DNA of 64,000 nucleotides, from assembly GCA_964017045.1 (NCBI GenBank), contig OZ024804.1, positions 25,362,899 through 25,426,898 of the forward strand, read 5' to 3'. A program made the translations under genes and the position numbers. Positions 1-11,769 of this stretch are shown here, one piece after another; the stretch's first letter is position 1; each line of letters starts with the position of its first letter. A model generated the notes under the pieces. That model did not search any database. It saw only the letters and a list, made by a program, of their open reading frames with translations, and was not told the origin of the DNA. Source of the DNA: Omphiscola glabra (Eukaryota; Mollusca; Gastropoda; Lymnaeidae).

Positions 1-109
1 CACTTCTGGTCAAGTGAGCGAAGTCTCGATAGTCGGGGACAATGTTGTGTCCAGTGCAAATGAGGAAGAGAGATTGTCAATATTATTTTTCAGAAATGAC
101 GAAATATAT

Positions 110-360
110 CGTTATGAAACCAGTATTTGCTGTTATGAAAGAGGTAAAATGCTCTTATAACCAAGTAAAAAGCTGTAATGAAACAAAAGAAAAGCTGTAA
201 CGAAACACGTAAAATGCTGTTATGAACAAGTGAAAAGCTATTATGAAACAAATACAAAGCTGTTATAAAATAAGTAAAAAGCTGTTGTGAAATAAGTAAA
301 AGGCTGTTATGAAACAAGTAAAATACGTTCATGAAACAAGTAAAACAAGTTAAAACACGT
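110..360. repeat. Degenerate ~26-bp minisatellite
   Basis: Loose head-to-tail copies of a unit like GCTGTTATGAAACAAGTAAAA recur about every 26 bp with many substitutions. The open frame on the minus strand across it is a product of the repeat and is not called as a gene. Confidence 0.7.
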
Positions 361-479
361 AAAAAATAGTGGAAAAATACCTTTTTTTTTTTTAAATAAC
401 AAATAATGCATTTTTTAAAGTAACAAATTTATATTTTATACACTTCTTATTCATGATCACAAATCATCCTCTAACTCAG

Positions 480-1350
480 CTCTCCCCACCTCATTTCAAG
501 TAGGTAACTAAGACAAACAGTTTACATACTCAACTAGGAATCTTGGTTATATTCTGTCTAACAACATGTCTCTAGATAAACATATATCTCACATTTGTCG
601 CTCTGCATACACTGCTATCCGTCAGATCAGCTCCATCCGCCACTACCTCACAGTTAGTGCAACAAAAACCTTAGTCTGTGCTCTTGTTCTCTCTCGTCTT
701 GACTACTACAACTCTCTTCTGTCAGGCTCACCAAAACACTTCTTAGCAAGATTACAAAAGTTTCAAAACTCAGCTGCTAGGCTAGTTTTAAAGACAAAAA
801 AACGTGATCACGTCACACCACTACTTCATTCACTTCATTGGCTCCCTGTACAAGTACTGATTGATTATAAACTCTCTGTTCTGTGCCACCACTTTTTCTC
901 GAATTCCTGCCCTTTATATCTAACCGAAATTCTCTCTGTCTATTCACCCCTTCGACAGCTTCGCTCCTCCGCAGACGATCGTATTCTTTCTGTCCCTAAG
1001 ACTCGCACAAAAACATACGGTGAAAAATCTTTCTCTTACTGTGCCCCCAAACAATGGAATTCTCTTCCACTACACATCAGAAATGTATCAACCATCACAG
1101 CCTTCAAAACTGCACTCAAAACACACCTCTTTAAACTTTACTATCCTGACTGATTCCCCCTCTGAAAGTTAAACGATGCTGCTGGGTGCCGTCCGTGGCT
1201 TCACATGTAAATTGTTATGGAATGGTTGGTTTTTAATTTATATTTTTTAAGTTCATTTTAATTTGCATGTACAGCGTTGTGAGCCCAGCCCTAGGCTGGG
1301 GTACCACGCTATAGAAAACTACCCATAATAATAATAATAATAATAATATA
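480..1350 (+). mobile_element. 3' fragment of a CR1/Jockey-group non-LTR retrotransposon
   Basis: Positions 566-1153 are open for 195 codons and encode the region after the catalytic core of a reverse transcriptase of the CR1/L2/Jockey type. Visible landmarks are NLGYIL just upstream of the first Met, SRLDYYNSLL, LQKFQNSAARLV, a HWLPV block and a terminal WNSLPLHIRN / AFKTALKTHLFKLYYPD block. Upstream the frame meets a stop near 509 and no palm domain remains, so this is a 5'-truncated copy. After the stop comes a 3' UTR (CAGCGTTGTGAGCCCAGCC, GGTACCACGCTATA) and an (ATA)n tail at about 1326-1348. The same 3' end recurs at 3.2, 47.3, 51.9 and 60.2 kb. The fragment makes no functional protein by itself. 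Family placement is by eye. Confidence 0.85.
566..1153 (+). pseudogene. Reverse transcriptase C-terminal fragment (LINE)
   Basis: 195 residues, uninterrupted. This is the C-terminal tail that follows the RT domain in CR1/L2/Jockey elements, with the motif order given for the parent fragment. The endonuclease and RT palm (FADD) are absent. The annotated Met lies inside the domain rather than at a true start, because in-frame homology (NLGYILSNN) continues at least 30 bp upstream. It is the coding remnant of a truncated insertion, not a host gene. Confidence 0.8.
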
Positions 1351-1379
1351 AGAATAAGCTATGCCAGAGAACCGAAAAG

Positions 1380-2470
1380 ATTTAAATATGTTTGGATTCA
1401 TTAAAAACGATCATAGTTATTTTCTATAATTTTACGGAAATCGAATAAATTTATACGCGCAAAAAATATTGTATATTATATTTTATTTTAGTAAAATTTT
1501 AATTATTTTATTATAAATAACAAATACAATTAAAGTATCAACTAAGAAACTATTTTAAGCATTTTATATGTGTTTAAAAGTTATGAAAAAAAATTAAATT
1601 AAAAATTATTATAAAAGAATTACACCTTAATCACATTTATCGGGCAAACCCAAACATCAATTGTTTTTAGTGCGTTTTAGTGCGTTTTAATGCGTTTTTA
1701 GTGCATTTTTAATATTGCGAAATAAAATAACATCAATTTGTTGTTAAAAATCAAGCCAATGACTATTTAGCCTAAGCTAAAAGTTCTCTGAATTAATAAC
1801 CGCGCATGACAAAATTGATAAATGTATTTTCCTTTTCTTAAAAGTAAAATTAATAAATATAATAGATTGCTTTTAAAATGCTAAAATTTGCTAAAACTAA
1901 ATACACATTTAGCGTTGTATATTTAACATTTAATAATTTTTATTTTTGTTCATTCCAAAAATATACTTCTATGAAATTTAAAAGGTAGTAAAAACCTAGC
2001 CTTTAAATATATTTCTAATAGGAAAATTCCGTTTAATTCAATCAGCGCAGCGAAACAACATAGCCAAATAGCATTCACTAATGCAGTTATCACTCATCCA
2101 AATAAGAACAAAGCATATAAAATGCAAAATATTTGTTTTTGTTTAAGTAAGGAAGTTAAAATCCCGTGTATGATTTTATTTTATTTTATTTATTTTTTTT
2201 CGGGTTGGGTGTGAATGCGATACTTCCATTTTGCCCAAGCAACACACGATACGCCTCAGGATGAATTTGATAAATATTTAACCTTCTTAGGTACATATAT
2301 ATCGGGGTAGGAAATGGGGTGTGTACATTTCTGGTGGAGGATTATATCTTTAAATCAAATGATATTAAAGTTGTGAAAATTGGATGCTAAATTCTCATTT
2401 TACAAATGAACTTTTGTTTACCAATTAAGAAAATCAATGACGATAACAAAACTTAAGTACATGTACATTT
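1380..2470 (+). repeat. Dispersed repeat A, copy 1 (~1.1 kb)
   Basis: Colinear with 6180-7330 in the same orientation. Shared blocks in order include CACATTTATCGGG, GTGCGTTTTAGTGCG, AATTAATAAATATAAT, the block around 2045-2110 (CAGCGAAAC ... CAAATAGCATTCACTAATGC), GATAAATATTTA and ACCAATTAAGAAAATCAAT. Divergence is substantial, with many small indels. No terminal inverted repeat, long coding frame or known domain was recognised. It could be a degraded DNA transposon interior or an old segmental duplication. Confidence 0.7.
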
Positions 2471-2912
2471 TCTTATATGAGCTATATAAATATAATTTCA
2501 AACAGAGCTATGCATGGGTGGATGGAATTTAATCTGATTCACATAGCAACATTTCAGTTTGTATGTGACGTAATAAGTAGGTTTCTGAATTAGTACAACC
2601 ATTTTACAATTTTGCCTTTAGTGTTGGGTGCCTTAATTTTTAAAAATTATGTGAGCTTTATAAATATAATTCCAAACATAACTAATGCATAATTGGATCA
2701 ATCGCTACTAGTGTGTGAACTAAATTTTGAAAATCTATGTCTCTCACCTTTGGTTGCCTGCTCACGTGTCGAAAAACATTCTAATTTATTTGTATACGTA
2801 CAAGACGGGAAAAAAAATAGTTTATATTTAAAAATTACTTCAAAAACATAATTAAAAGATAAACACTTTATTTCTTTGAATGGCATTGCAATGAATGCCG
2901 GGTTCTCGCTAG
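2470..2912 (+). mobile_element. Internally deleted (non-autonomous) Helitron
   Basis: Two separated parts of the large Helitron at 21.2-28.5 kb are joined here. About 2470-2690 matches the end of its 5' repeat array (CTATATAAATATAATTTC, AATAAGTAGGTTTCTGAA, ACCATTTTACAAT). About 2692-2912 matches its last ~215 bp: the decayed code for the final helicase motif, the ACATAATTAAAA block after the stop, and the terminus GAATGCCGGG..CTCGCTAG followed by T. Frameshifts in the helicase part make it a pseudogene. It begins inside the array, with no TC 5' end visible. Confidence 0.8.
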
Positions 2913-3187
2913 TGTATAATAACAAACTAAAGAAAACTAAGAAACAAAATAGCTTTAAATACAACTACGATAATAAAAAAATTATGAGTATCATACTGAG
3001 ATAAGCCTGTTACTCCACCGGCCCAGATAAATTTTATTGGTTTGTTATAAATACAATTATCTATAAACGATGTATTATGACTTCCTATTAATCTCATGCA
3101 CTCTTACCAAATATCGATATCGTATAAAAGGTTCAAAGATGATACTACTATGCGTCTATGGGTCTTCAGTGGGATTTCATCTTGCAT

Positions 3188-3590
3188 ATTATTATTATTA
3201 TTATTAGTTATCTTATATAGCGCGGTACACTAGCCTACCGCTTGGCTCACCACGCTGTACATAAAAATATTACAAAACGAGACATAGTCGTGACAATAAA
3301 ATAAAATACATTTATGTAATAAAGAACATCTGTATAAAGACAAAACAAAAACTAATGCATATTCACCCCATCCACCCCAGAATTTTTACCATGGACGGCG
3401 GCCAGCAGCATCGTTTATCGGTCAGATGTGGGGAATCAGTCGGGGTAGTAGAGTTTAAAGAGATGTGTTTTTGGAGCAGTTAAAGTTGTGTAAATGACTT
3501 CAATAAAGTTGAAGCAATGAGAGAGATAGACATGGGGGTAAGGACCCAAAAGATTAGCCGAAATCACTTGGGCACTCAACTTATCTTCGT
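3188..3590 (-). mobile_element. Second copy of the CR1-like LINE 3' end
   Basis: Read on the minus strand it ends in the same block as the element at 0.5-1.3 kb: the code for THLFKLYYPD and a stop (around 3440-3470), then ACGATGCTGCTGG, CAGCGTGGTGAGCC and an (TAA)n tail at 3188-3206. The coding part has several frameshifts and stops. It is 5'-truncated to about 400 bp, as is usual for LINE insertions, and lies opposite in orientation to the first copy. Confidence 0.75.
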
Positions 3591-3811
3591 CTATGTTATG
3601 AGTTGACTTATTTTAGAATTAACATTTTTGTTTTTTTTTTTTTTCCCTTGTAGATTTTATTAATTAGCATCAAGAAATAAAATGTTATATTTTCGAGGCA
3701 AAATTTTTATTTTGGGTCAATGTCATAGAATAAGTGTCTGTAAAAATTGAAATATTTCGGATGAGAATCGACACATACTAAGATGGTCTGCGCTAAGGCT
3801 GCTTTTAGGCT

Positions 3812-3925
3812 CTTCGCAACATTGTTATACGCCGTGGTGGTTAAGGCAACCAGCCCCCACCAGTTTGAACATTGTTATACGCCTTGATGGGTGAGGCAAC
3901 CTGCGCCCCCACCAGTTTGAATATT
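3812..3925. repeat. Two-copy ~53-bp tandem repeat
   Basis: AACATTGTTATACGCC followed by a GGCAACC..CCCCCACCAGTTTGAA block occurs twice head to tail (near 3819 and 3868) with a few substitutions. Non-coding. Confidence 0.6.
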
Positions 3926-4019
3926 GAATATTCCGCGAAAGATTTTGTCTACATCACATCGCAATATGTTGCTGTGTCGAATGTTTCAGACTTTGAAAAG
4001 TGTCACAGCATCATTTTTC

Positions 4020-4405
4020 CGTCTACAGAGTTATTTTAGCATCTTTCCCTTCCTCTAATAAGGCTCTGCACCGGAATATCTGAAAGAACTGCTTTATAAA
4101 CATGTAACCTTAAAGAACCTGCGGTCCTCAACTCGGTCCTTACTGAAAATTCCCAGTGTGGATGAACACAGAAAAAAGTCGTACGGATGCGCTCTTTTGA
4201 AGCGATAGCGCCAAAGTTATGGAATAGTTTACCTCAATCTTTGAGTAGTAATGAAAAGGACAGAAGATCATTTAGGAAAAATGTAAAGACTTTTGTTTGT
4301 TTAAATAGATTTGAGAAAACCAGAGCGCAGTGAGCATGTTAAAGTAGCATGTAAACCAGCGCTATAGAAGTATCCAATCAATCAATCAATCAATCAAACA
4401 GTCAA
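4020..4405 (+). mobile_element. 3' relic of a second non-LTR retrotransposon lineage
   Basis: Conceptual translation gives the tail of a LINE reverse transcriptase: PEYLKELL, then RSSTRSLLKIPSVDEHRKKS, then after one frameshift RSFEAIAPKLWNSLPQSL and SFRKNVKTF before a stop near 4332. The short 3' UTR (CCAGCGCTATAGAAGTATCC) leads into a (CAAT)n tail at 4376-4400. Sequence and tail differ from the element at 0.5 kb, so this is another family of the CR1/L2-like group. It is a truncated, frameshifted pseudogene. Confidence 0.7.
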
Positions 4406-4474
4406 TCAAACAGTAATATAACGTTTCCAGACATAAGGAGTTTTACGGTGTCGCAATATCATTACTCAAACACA

Positions 4475-4575
4475 CACAAAGAACACAAAGAACACCAAGA
4501 ACACAAAGAACACCAAGAACACCAAGAACACAAAGAACACCAAGAACACCAAGAACACAAAGAACACCAAGAACA
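4475..4575. repeat. 9-bp microsatellite/minisatellite (AACACMAAG)n
   Basis: Alternating AACACAAAG and AACACCAAG units run head to tail. Because the unit is a multiple of three, the minus strand reads as a long Leu/Val/Gly/Cys repeat, which is not a gene. Confidence 0.8.
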
Positions 4576-4850
4576 AACGCTTGCACTCTATTAGTGCATG
4601 CAGTGTGTGAGAGAACAACAACAAGACACAATTGCAGGTGTTATTATACTATTTATTGCAATTGCAATGAAACATTTCGATTTCTGAAATGGGGAACTGA
4701 GTCCTATTGGTCTCCTGAAGAAGGTTAAACGTCCTAAGGGCCAGGTGTGGAAAGTTCGATGTCTTAAGGGTCACGTGGGAAAAGTTTGATTGAACTAAGG
4801 GCTTAAAAAAATAAAATAATAATAGTAATTAAACCTTTATAAAGCGTTGT

Positions 4851-4979
4851 CACTTACTACATTAAGTAACAAGAATCACTTACTACATTATGTTACAAGA
4901 ATAGCGTAATACATTAAGTAACAAGAATTACTTACTACATTATGTTACAAGAATCACTTACTACATTATTGAACAAGAA
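4851..4979. repeat. ~26-bp tandem repeat
   Basis: About five degenerate copies of CTTACTACATTATGTTACAA plus GAATCA. Non-coding. Confidence 0.75.
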
Positions 4980-6180
4980 AGCTTTGCAAGCCTCGAAAGA
5001 CAATTTGTGTGGTTTACATTTAAATATGTCCGCTTCTTATTTTAAGTCTTACTGTAAATGGCGTGCAGCCACATTAAATTGCTTTTGTTGACTGTTTTAC
5101 AATAGAATTCCAACAATAGTTTGTGTATGATTCTTCAGATCCTGAGTGTGGCCACAGGCTCCTATCTATGACATGATACGTGGTTAATTTGAACAAAAAG
5201 ATCAATTTCCCTCTAAATAAACTTACTCGATCAATTTCCAAGACTGTTTTTATTTTTCCATTCCAAATAAAGGTGCAAGAGCCATTACACCCACGGCCTG
5301 TAACTATCAGATCACAAGAAATATTTGTTGACGGCTTTCACCATAAACTCCCTTTGACGTGACGATAATGCTAGACAAATTGAACTTTTTGAGCTGGGGT
5401 CCTCTTCAAGGAAATGGGTGTTGATGCTTAGGGTTCATTGCATCAAGGCCCGTCAAAGCTGTGCACCGAAGTCACTCGTACAGATCGGTTACATCAAGGA
5501 ACAGGGTTTGTCATGAACTTGTTGTATCGTAAAACTCGTGATCGTGCGTCGCCTTGATAGAAAATATGTTTTCACCAGGAATTTTCAATCATGAAATGTT
5601 TGATTTTATTTGGTTCATATCATTTTTGTGGAATGAATTGGTTTTATCATGAATTTTTTTTTTTTATAATGAATTTTTTTTATCATGATTTTTTTATCAT
5701 GTTTGGTTTTATCGTGAATTAGTTTTAATGTGGAATGCGTTGTATGATAAAAACGTTGTTTTGAAAGGTTGAAGTGGTCGCCAGTTATTCTAAAGGCTTT
5801 CAAAGCCGGCATGGACAGTTGATTCTGAAGGTATGCGCATCAACGGTATTCTCAGCCCCGCTCTAACACAGTTTTGTGCTATAGGTAAGAACGAAAGATG
5901 CCACCCTAATTAATAGTAAATGTTTATCAGTCATCTATTTTTTTTTAAGTAATGCTTAGTTTTCTGACTTTGAAGTGAAAGTAATGTGAAAATAATATTT
6001 CATTATTGTGAAAATTTTCAAAGACAACGCTTTAATGACAGATTTACCAAAACGAATTATGTCTTTGAGCAACAAATTCAATTTTTGGCGTCAAATAACA
6101 TCATTGAAATTATAATATGAATTAAAGAGATTTATTTAACTCATAATAAACATAAGAATGATCTAGGCTGACAATAACGT
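4980..6180. other. No gene seen; TTTATCATG-rich stretch
   Basis: Only short shadow frames occur. At 5635-5740 there is a degenerate TTTTATCATGAATT repeat with T-runs. No domain, splice-bounded exon or transposon terminus was recognised. Confidence 0.5.
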
Positions 6181-6271
6181 TAAAGAAAAGAAGCGATTTA
6201 AAGACGTTCAGATACTTCAAATAATGATAGCGAATTCCTATTATTTTAAGCTAATCGAATAAATTTAAATG

Positions 6272-6349
<78 letters not shown>

Positions 6350-7330
6350 CTTTTATTTTAGTAAATGTTTATGTTTTATTTTTATAACTTACAAATAATT
6401 AAAATAACAATAAAATAATTATTTTAAGAATTGTATCCAAGTTTAAAAGTTATGAAAAATTATTATTAAATTGAAAAAGTAGGATCTCAGAATTACATCG
6501 TAATCACATTTATCGGGAAAACCCAAGCATCGGTTGCCTTTAATGCGTTTTAGTGCGTTGTTAATATTGCGAATTAAATTAAAATTAATTTATTTTAAAT
6601 AAACACACAACTGACTTCATCGCGCGAATTGCTTATTTTAGCCAAAGCTCTAAGCTTCTTTGATGTAATAACTGCGATTGACAAAACTGATTAGTCTATT
6701 TGTTTTCCGCTTCTTGAAAAAAAAAATTAATAAATATAATTGATTGCTATTTAAATTATTATTAAAAGAATTTTTTTAGCTCTGTATTTTTAACATGCAA
6801 TAAAAAATATTTTTCCATTCCAAACATAAACTTTTTAAAAGTTATAGCGTAATAAAAACGTAACCCTTAAATATACTTTAATAAGAAAATGTCGTTTAAG
6901 CCAATTAATGCAGCGAAACTTCATATCCAAATAGCATTCACTAATGCACTTATCAATCATATAAATAAGAACAATCCATACGAAGTGCAAAAAATATGTT
7001 TTTGTGTACGTATGGGGCTACAATCGCATAAAGATTTTATTATTTTTTATGAAACTCTTGGGTGTGGGGGATGGGGGGGTGCGATACATTCTTTAACCCC
7101 AGGCAACGCAAGATACGACTCAGAAAAAAGGAATAAATTTGATAAATAATTAGCCTTTTTAGGTATATACATATCGGGGAAGAAATAGGATGTGTACATT
7201 TTTACGGGGATGATAATATCTTTCAATCCAATGATATGACATTATTGAAAATGAGATGTTTACATTCTCTTTTAAAAAATAAACATATGCTCACCAATTA
7301 AGAAAATCAATAGCATTAAAAATTTTTGGT
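6180..7330 (+). repeat. Dispersed repeat A, copy 2, with (AT)n insertion
   Basis: Same blocks and order as 1380-2470. It differs by an (AT)n microsatellite of about 75 bp at 6275-6347, absent from copy 1. The 86-codon frame at 6889-7149 (Met-Ser-Phe-Lys-Pro-Ile) lies in a shared block, but copy 1 is interrupted there, so conservation of a protein is not supported. Confidence 0.7.
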
Positions 7331-7545
7331 ACATTTACATTAGTACATCCATGAATATCAAAACACAATCATTTTAGACTCGTGAAATTTTAATTTTGAA
7401 AAATGGAGATGGCTTAAGATTTTCTTTAAAAAAAAAATGAAAATATATTTCTGTTTTTACTTTGCGACAATTAAAGTGAATGTATATTTTAACTAGATTA
7501 ATAACATTTCTGACAAAAACCAAAAACAAAGACAACCAAGGCTGT

Positions 7546-7717
7546 CAGTGGCGTAGCGAGCTTAATTCGCGCCCGGGGCACAATACCTTTTTAGCGCCCC
7601 CCCCCCTATTCGAAAACCATACAATATTATATGTAAAATATACTATTTGGCGCCCATTTGTGAGTAGCGCCCGGGGCATGATGCCCCCCATTGCCCCCCC
7701 CCCTCACTACGCCACTG
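7546..7717. mobile_element. hAT-type MITE (172 bp)
   Basis: Imperfect terminal inverted repeats: CAGTGGCGTAGCGAGC on the left, and CAGTGGCGTAGTGAG as the reverse complement of the right end. The 8-bp flanks AAGGCTGT (7538-7545) and AAGCCTGT (7718-7725) match at 7 of 8. A TIR starting CAG and an 8-bp target duplication are hAT hallmarks. The interior has C-runs and CGCCCGGGGCA blocks and no coding capacity. The 82-codon frame overlapping it is not a gene. Confidence 0.8.
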
Positions 7718-7729
7718 AAGCCTGTTAAA

Positions 7730-10700
7730 GACGTGGAATAACGATTAGATAAAAGAATTCTCTGCTTTACGATTTCCCGAAAATACAGTAGAAAACACAA
7801 GGCAAAATCTTGATTAAATGTTCAATGAAGATATCAGTATCACAAATTTCGTTAAAGTGAAGTGTATTTAATCAAGAGTGTTTGTTGTAAATTTAAGCTT
7901 ATGTTTTCAAAAGTTAAAGAGGAAAAAAAATTTGCAAGTTAGGCGGCCAGGTAGGTCCAACTTTTAATAAGTTAAAAATACAATACATCTAAAGTATTTC
8001 TCTAGCGTAGAAATCAGCCGTCATTGAACTCCTTTAGCGACAATAATGATTTCATTAGTGGTCATTTAGATTTGGTAATTTAAGTTCATGTTTAGAGAAA
8101 AAAGGATTGTGATTTGAGGGGCGCGAAAACGGGTAGGGTTGGCGTATAAATATAGCAGATAAATACTTCTTAAAACTTTTTAATGATGTAAGAGACGTCG
8201 TGACATAAATAACTTTTTTTTTTTTAAAATGCGGAATTAGGATGAGTTTTCGAAATAGAAAATGGGGATGATCGCAAAGTGACAGCCATTATTATCTCGA
8301 TACCATAGATACCGTTTAAATGATGCTGTGGTCGCCGAGGAAGGCTGAAGGAAACTCATGTGGTGTTTTAGTTGATATAATGCAAACTGTTAAACCGTGG
8401 CAAAGATTGGGGTGCGGGGGGGTGTGTGGGGGGCGGTCAGCCCGGAATGCACACTTTATTCTATTGGTAGGGTCGGCTCTTTCGGCTACCTGAAGATTTT
8501 TCGTAAAGGTGGCGACAAAACGCCCACGTGAATACTGAAACTAACTCTAGGGTCAATGCCTGTTTTAAAAACGTGTATTTAAAAAAAATATATTAATATT
8601 ATTATCTGTGTTATTTAAAGGTCATACCAAATTTCAAAGTAAGTCACTGTGAGATGATACCTGTAAAAAAATCGATCATTAACGAAATGGTTTGCGGTAC
8701 CCAAAGCATGGTTAAAAATAAGTTGTGAAATTCTTGTCTTATCCAAGTCATGAATTATTTCATTTGAAACTTCATTGGGAAATTATCTATTCTTTAACGT
8801 CGAGATCTGATCAATAATTTTTTTTTTTAAATAAAGACATTTCCCCCCCCCCCTTTTTCTCCCCCCTGTGCCGCCTTTACCTGAATCGGCACTGGATATT
8901 TTATTGTTTTATCGCATTTATCTTTTCAACAAAAATTGCAACCAATAATTGACTTTAAGTTTATTTTTAACTAATTGTGAAATTAGAGTGTTATCATCTT
9001 CTCCTGGGCTTTCCTTTTTTAACCAACTGACATTGGATTGTGTGTCCTTTTTAGAATTGCCTAAACATGTATAGAAATATTGAATTTTGTTGTAGATGTT
9101 AATATAATATTTAGCTTTTAAGCTTTGTTATACTTGTTTATACAATGTTTAGCTTTTAAGTTAAGCTATAAAATTTTACATATTTTATATTTTAAAAAAT
9201 GTTATAAATTTTTATATAATTTTATCTTTTAAATTATGTTATACATTTTACATAAATATTATCATTTAAAAATTACTCATTAACTCTCTAAGCCATTAGT
9301 CGCAAATTTATAAATATTTATTAAAAGTTTCTTTGCAACTGAACGAAAAGTGTGAGAAGTCTGTCGTTTTATAAGGCATTGTTACTTCTGTAGGCGGTGC
9401 GAGTCTTAACTCGTTGTTAGTGGGAATCTAGGCAAATAATAATTGGGAGTGCGGAGCAAAGATATGGTTGTGAAGCACAGCATTAAACATTGAATGTTTT
9501 GACCTTGTGTAAGACCGTCCAGTTGTTTCCAGAGCCTGCCGGTCTGGGCGCCCTGCTGTCTTAAGTGTCTTTGTCCAGTAGTTTATGACTTAGGCGTCAA
9601 AGACCGACTACGCGTTTTACGGTTGGGGCTACCAGCGCTCCACGAGCCCGGTGGGTCATTTCGACAAGGAAATGTCCTACGTCCTCTGATAAGATTGGTT
9701 CAGATTACAACTTTTTTTTCAGCTCGGTCATCTGTTGATCTAAGCGGGGTTTGTTACGGGCTTTGTGCTTTTCTCACGGCACAATTGATCAGTTTCCCTG
9801 TGTGGTTGATGGTATGTGGATGGTTGCAAAAACAGGGCGGCGGGCACAAAGACGCTATTAATTAAGAATAATTTACAGAACAATTTGTTACAAATTAAGT
9901 TACTGAAAAAAGATTGTTTCCTTTTTGCTTTTTTTTTTTTTTTTTTTTTGTTACATTCAAATGTCCTGGTAACAGCTAATTTCCTAAATTTTAAACTCGA
10001 TACATTCTAATTTACTCTTTAATTTTTTCAGAAAACCCGCTTTTTCAATCATGTATAGCATATTAAAAACATTATTTTTTTTTTTACAAAAATACAAAAT
10101 ACCCACGAAAACAATAGTACTTCCAGCCCCCCCCCCTCCCACACCCGTGACACACACTATCTAGTGGATCCCGCACCACCCTGGTTTCAAGCCGTTGCAT
10201 TCTTCCTGCAAGTAGGACAGTTGGCGATCTATCTGTTGTTGTATTTTTATTTATTTATTTTCATTTTTAATTTTTTTATATATCGATAGAGCAGTTGGGT
10301 ATCCACCTTCCGGCTTGTTACGCGTGACGCTGCGGATGTTTGCAATCGAGGTTTTCCTTGTGTTTGTCACGAAATTAATCATGTCAGTGGTACCAGAGCG
10401 TTGTCAATGTCCTGTGTTCACGTGCGTTATATATTATATTCAGGCTGTTGGCCTGAAACCTATAGTGTATCCTCATTTTCACTACTTTGTTTTCTTTTAA
10501 AATTGTGAACTCTGCCGAAAAAAGTAAATATGTTTTTTCTTAGATTTGCTATAGCATACTATGATGGGTTTTAACTAGATATGACATTTCCAAAAATTCT
10601 ATGTCACTACTAAAATAACAAATTCAATTTGTTTGCCAAAAAATTAATCTTCACGTCGCTAGAATTGAGAGCGAACTTTCGTTTCGTTTGTGACCCTACA

Positions 10701-10990
10701 CAGATCGGAACATTTGTAAGAACCGATCTTTGCCAGCTTAACAGTTTAAGTCGCCGACCTGTCACCTGTCGGCGTACTTTCAGCTCAACAAACAACACCG
10801 AAGTCACTCTCTCCCCTTGAATGGTTTGTGCTCAAATTATTGTCCAAACAAGGGATTTGACGTCATATCGACGCCATTTTGAACTCTCAATCATACTTGA
10901 AGAATTTACTTGCGTGAAAACATTATTAACTGCAACGGCAAAGTCGACATTGCAACGTACGAAGTATTCAGAGAGAAATACAAGAGGCAT
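7730..10990. other. No gene seen
   Basis: AT-rich unique sequence with homopolymer runs (T-runs at 8217 and 9929, C-runs at 8843 and 10131), a G-rich patch at 8408-8440 and low-complexity TTTTATA stretches at 9120-9260. The frames at 9623-10010 and 10315-11021 show no recognisable domain and overlap T-runs or each other. Confidence 0.5.
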
Positions 10991-10996
10991 GATTAC

Positions 10997-11170
10997 CAGT
11001 GGCGGATACAGGAGACGGTAATTCGGTAGAGATAGTGGCCCTTTTTTGCCATCTTGGTTGCCTCCACCAGTAAAATTAAGAATAAAACGTTAAAAAATAA
11101 TGAAAAAATGTCCTAAATGTATTCCTAAACCTAACCTGAACCCTAAATGTATCACTAATCTGGGTTTTGA
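10997..11170. repeat. Fragment of hAT-like end plus dispersed repeat B, copy 1
   Basis: CAGTGGCGGATACAGG at 10997 resembles a hAT TIR, with no convincing partner end. From 11067 the sequence (GTAAAATTAAGAATAAAA, then AAAAAATAATGAAAAAAT, then CCTAAACCTAACCTGAACCC) recurs at 60646-60765. The CCTAAACCTAACC motif is telomere-like but too short and degenerate to be a telomere. Confidence 0.6.
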
Positions 11171-11174
11171 CATT

Positions 11175-11262
11175 ATTGGAACCAGGGTTCGGACCCTATC
11201 GGACCCAGGGTTTTGACCCTATCGGAACCACGTTTTGACCCTATCGGAACCAGGCTTTTGCA
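11175..11262. repeat. ~25-bp tandem repeat
   Basis: Three to four copies of a unit containing TTTTGACCCTATCGGAACCA. Non-coding. Confidence 0.65.
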
Positions 11263-11515
11263 AATGAGGCACCAAGAGTAACAATTAACCCAGGAGACAC
11301 ATAGGGCAAGGGAACAGGATAGGGGTAATAATTTTTTTTTTTAAAGTCTCTTTTAAAAAAAGAGAAATCACCAATGTAATAACTAAAATACAATGGCACT
11401 GGTGATAACTGACACGTAATTGTACAGACTTCTCGGTGGAAAATTTGCGAGAATGTGGTCTATATTTTCAAATCCTACCCCTGATAAGCCGACACCTATT
11501 CCAGCTGGTGACCTG

Positions 11516-11618
11516 ACAACATAAGTACAGTGGGGGTTGTGTCTTCATACAACATAAGTACAGTGGGGGTTGTGTCTTCATACAACATAAGTACAGTGGG
11601 GGGTCGTGTCTTCATACA
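11516..11618. repeat. 33-bp minisatellite, ~3 copies
   Basis: Starts at 11516, 11549 and 11582 with ACAACATAAGTACAGTGGGG. Copies are nearly identical, so expansion is recent. Confidence 0.9.
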
Positions 11619-11769
11619 GTAGTACACGCCTCTGGGCACGTTCGCTAATTATAATAAGGATCATGCAGCGCCGCTTCTACGGTTTCATCTACTGAGTGTA
11701 AGTAGCTCACCTTTTTTCTTGTGTGTTAGTCTTCAACTAGTGTATTACTTGTATGAAAAGCAATTGTGA

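Noticed and set aside
7480..7728. 82-codon frame at 7.5 kb
   Set aside because: It mostly overlaps a MITE with clear TIRs and target duplications.
9623..10010. Two overlapping plus-strand frames
   Set aside because: The second runs through a poly(T) tract and the first has no domain. No exon signals.
10858..10866. Perfect CRE-like palindrome TGACGTCA
   Set aside because: A single 8-mer expected by chance. No promoter, exon or conserved neighbour supports it.
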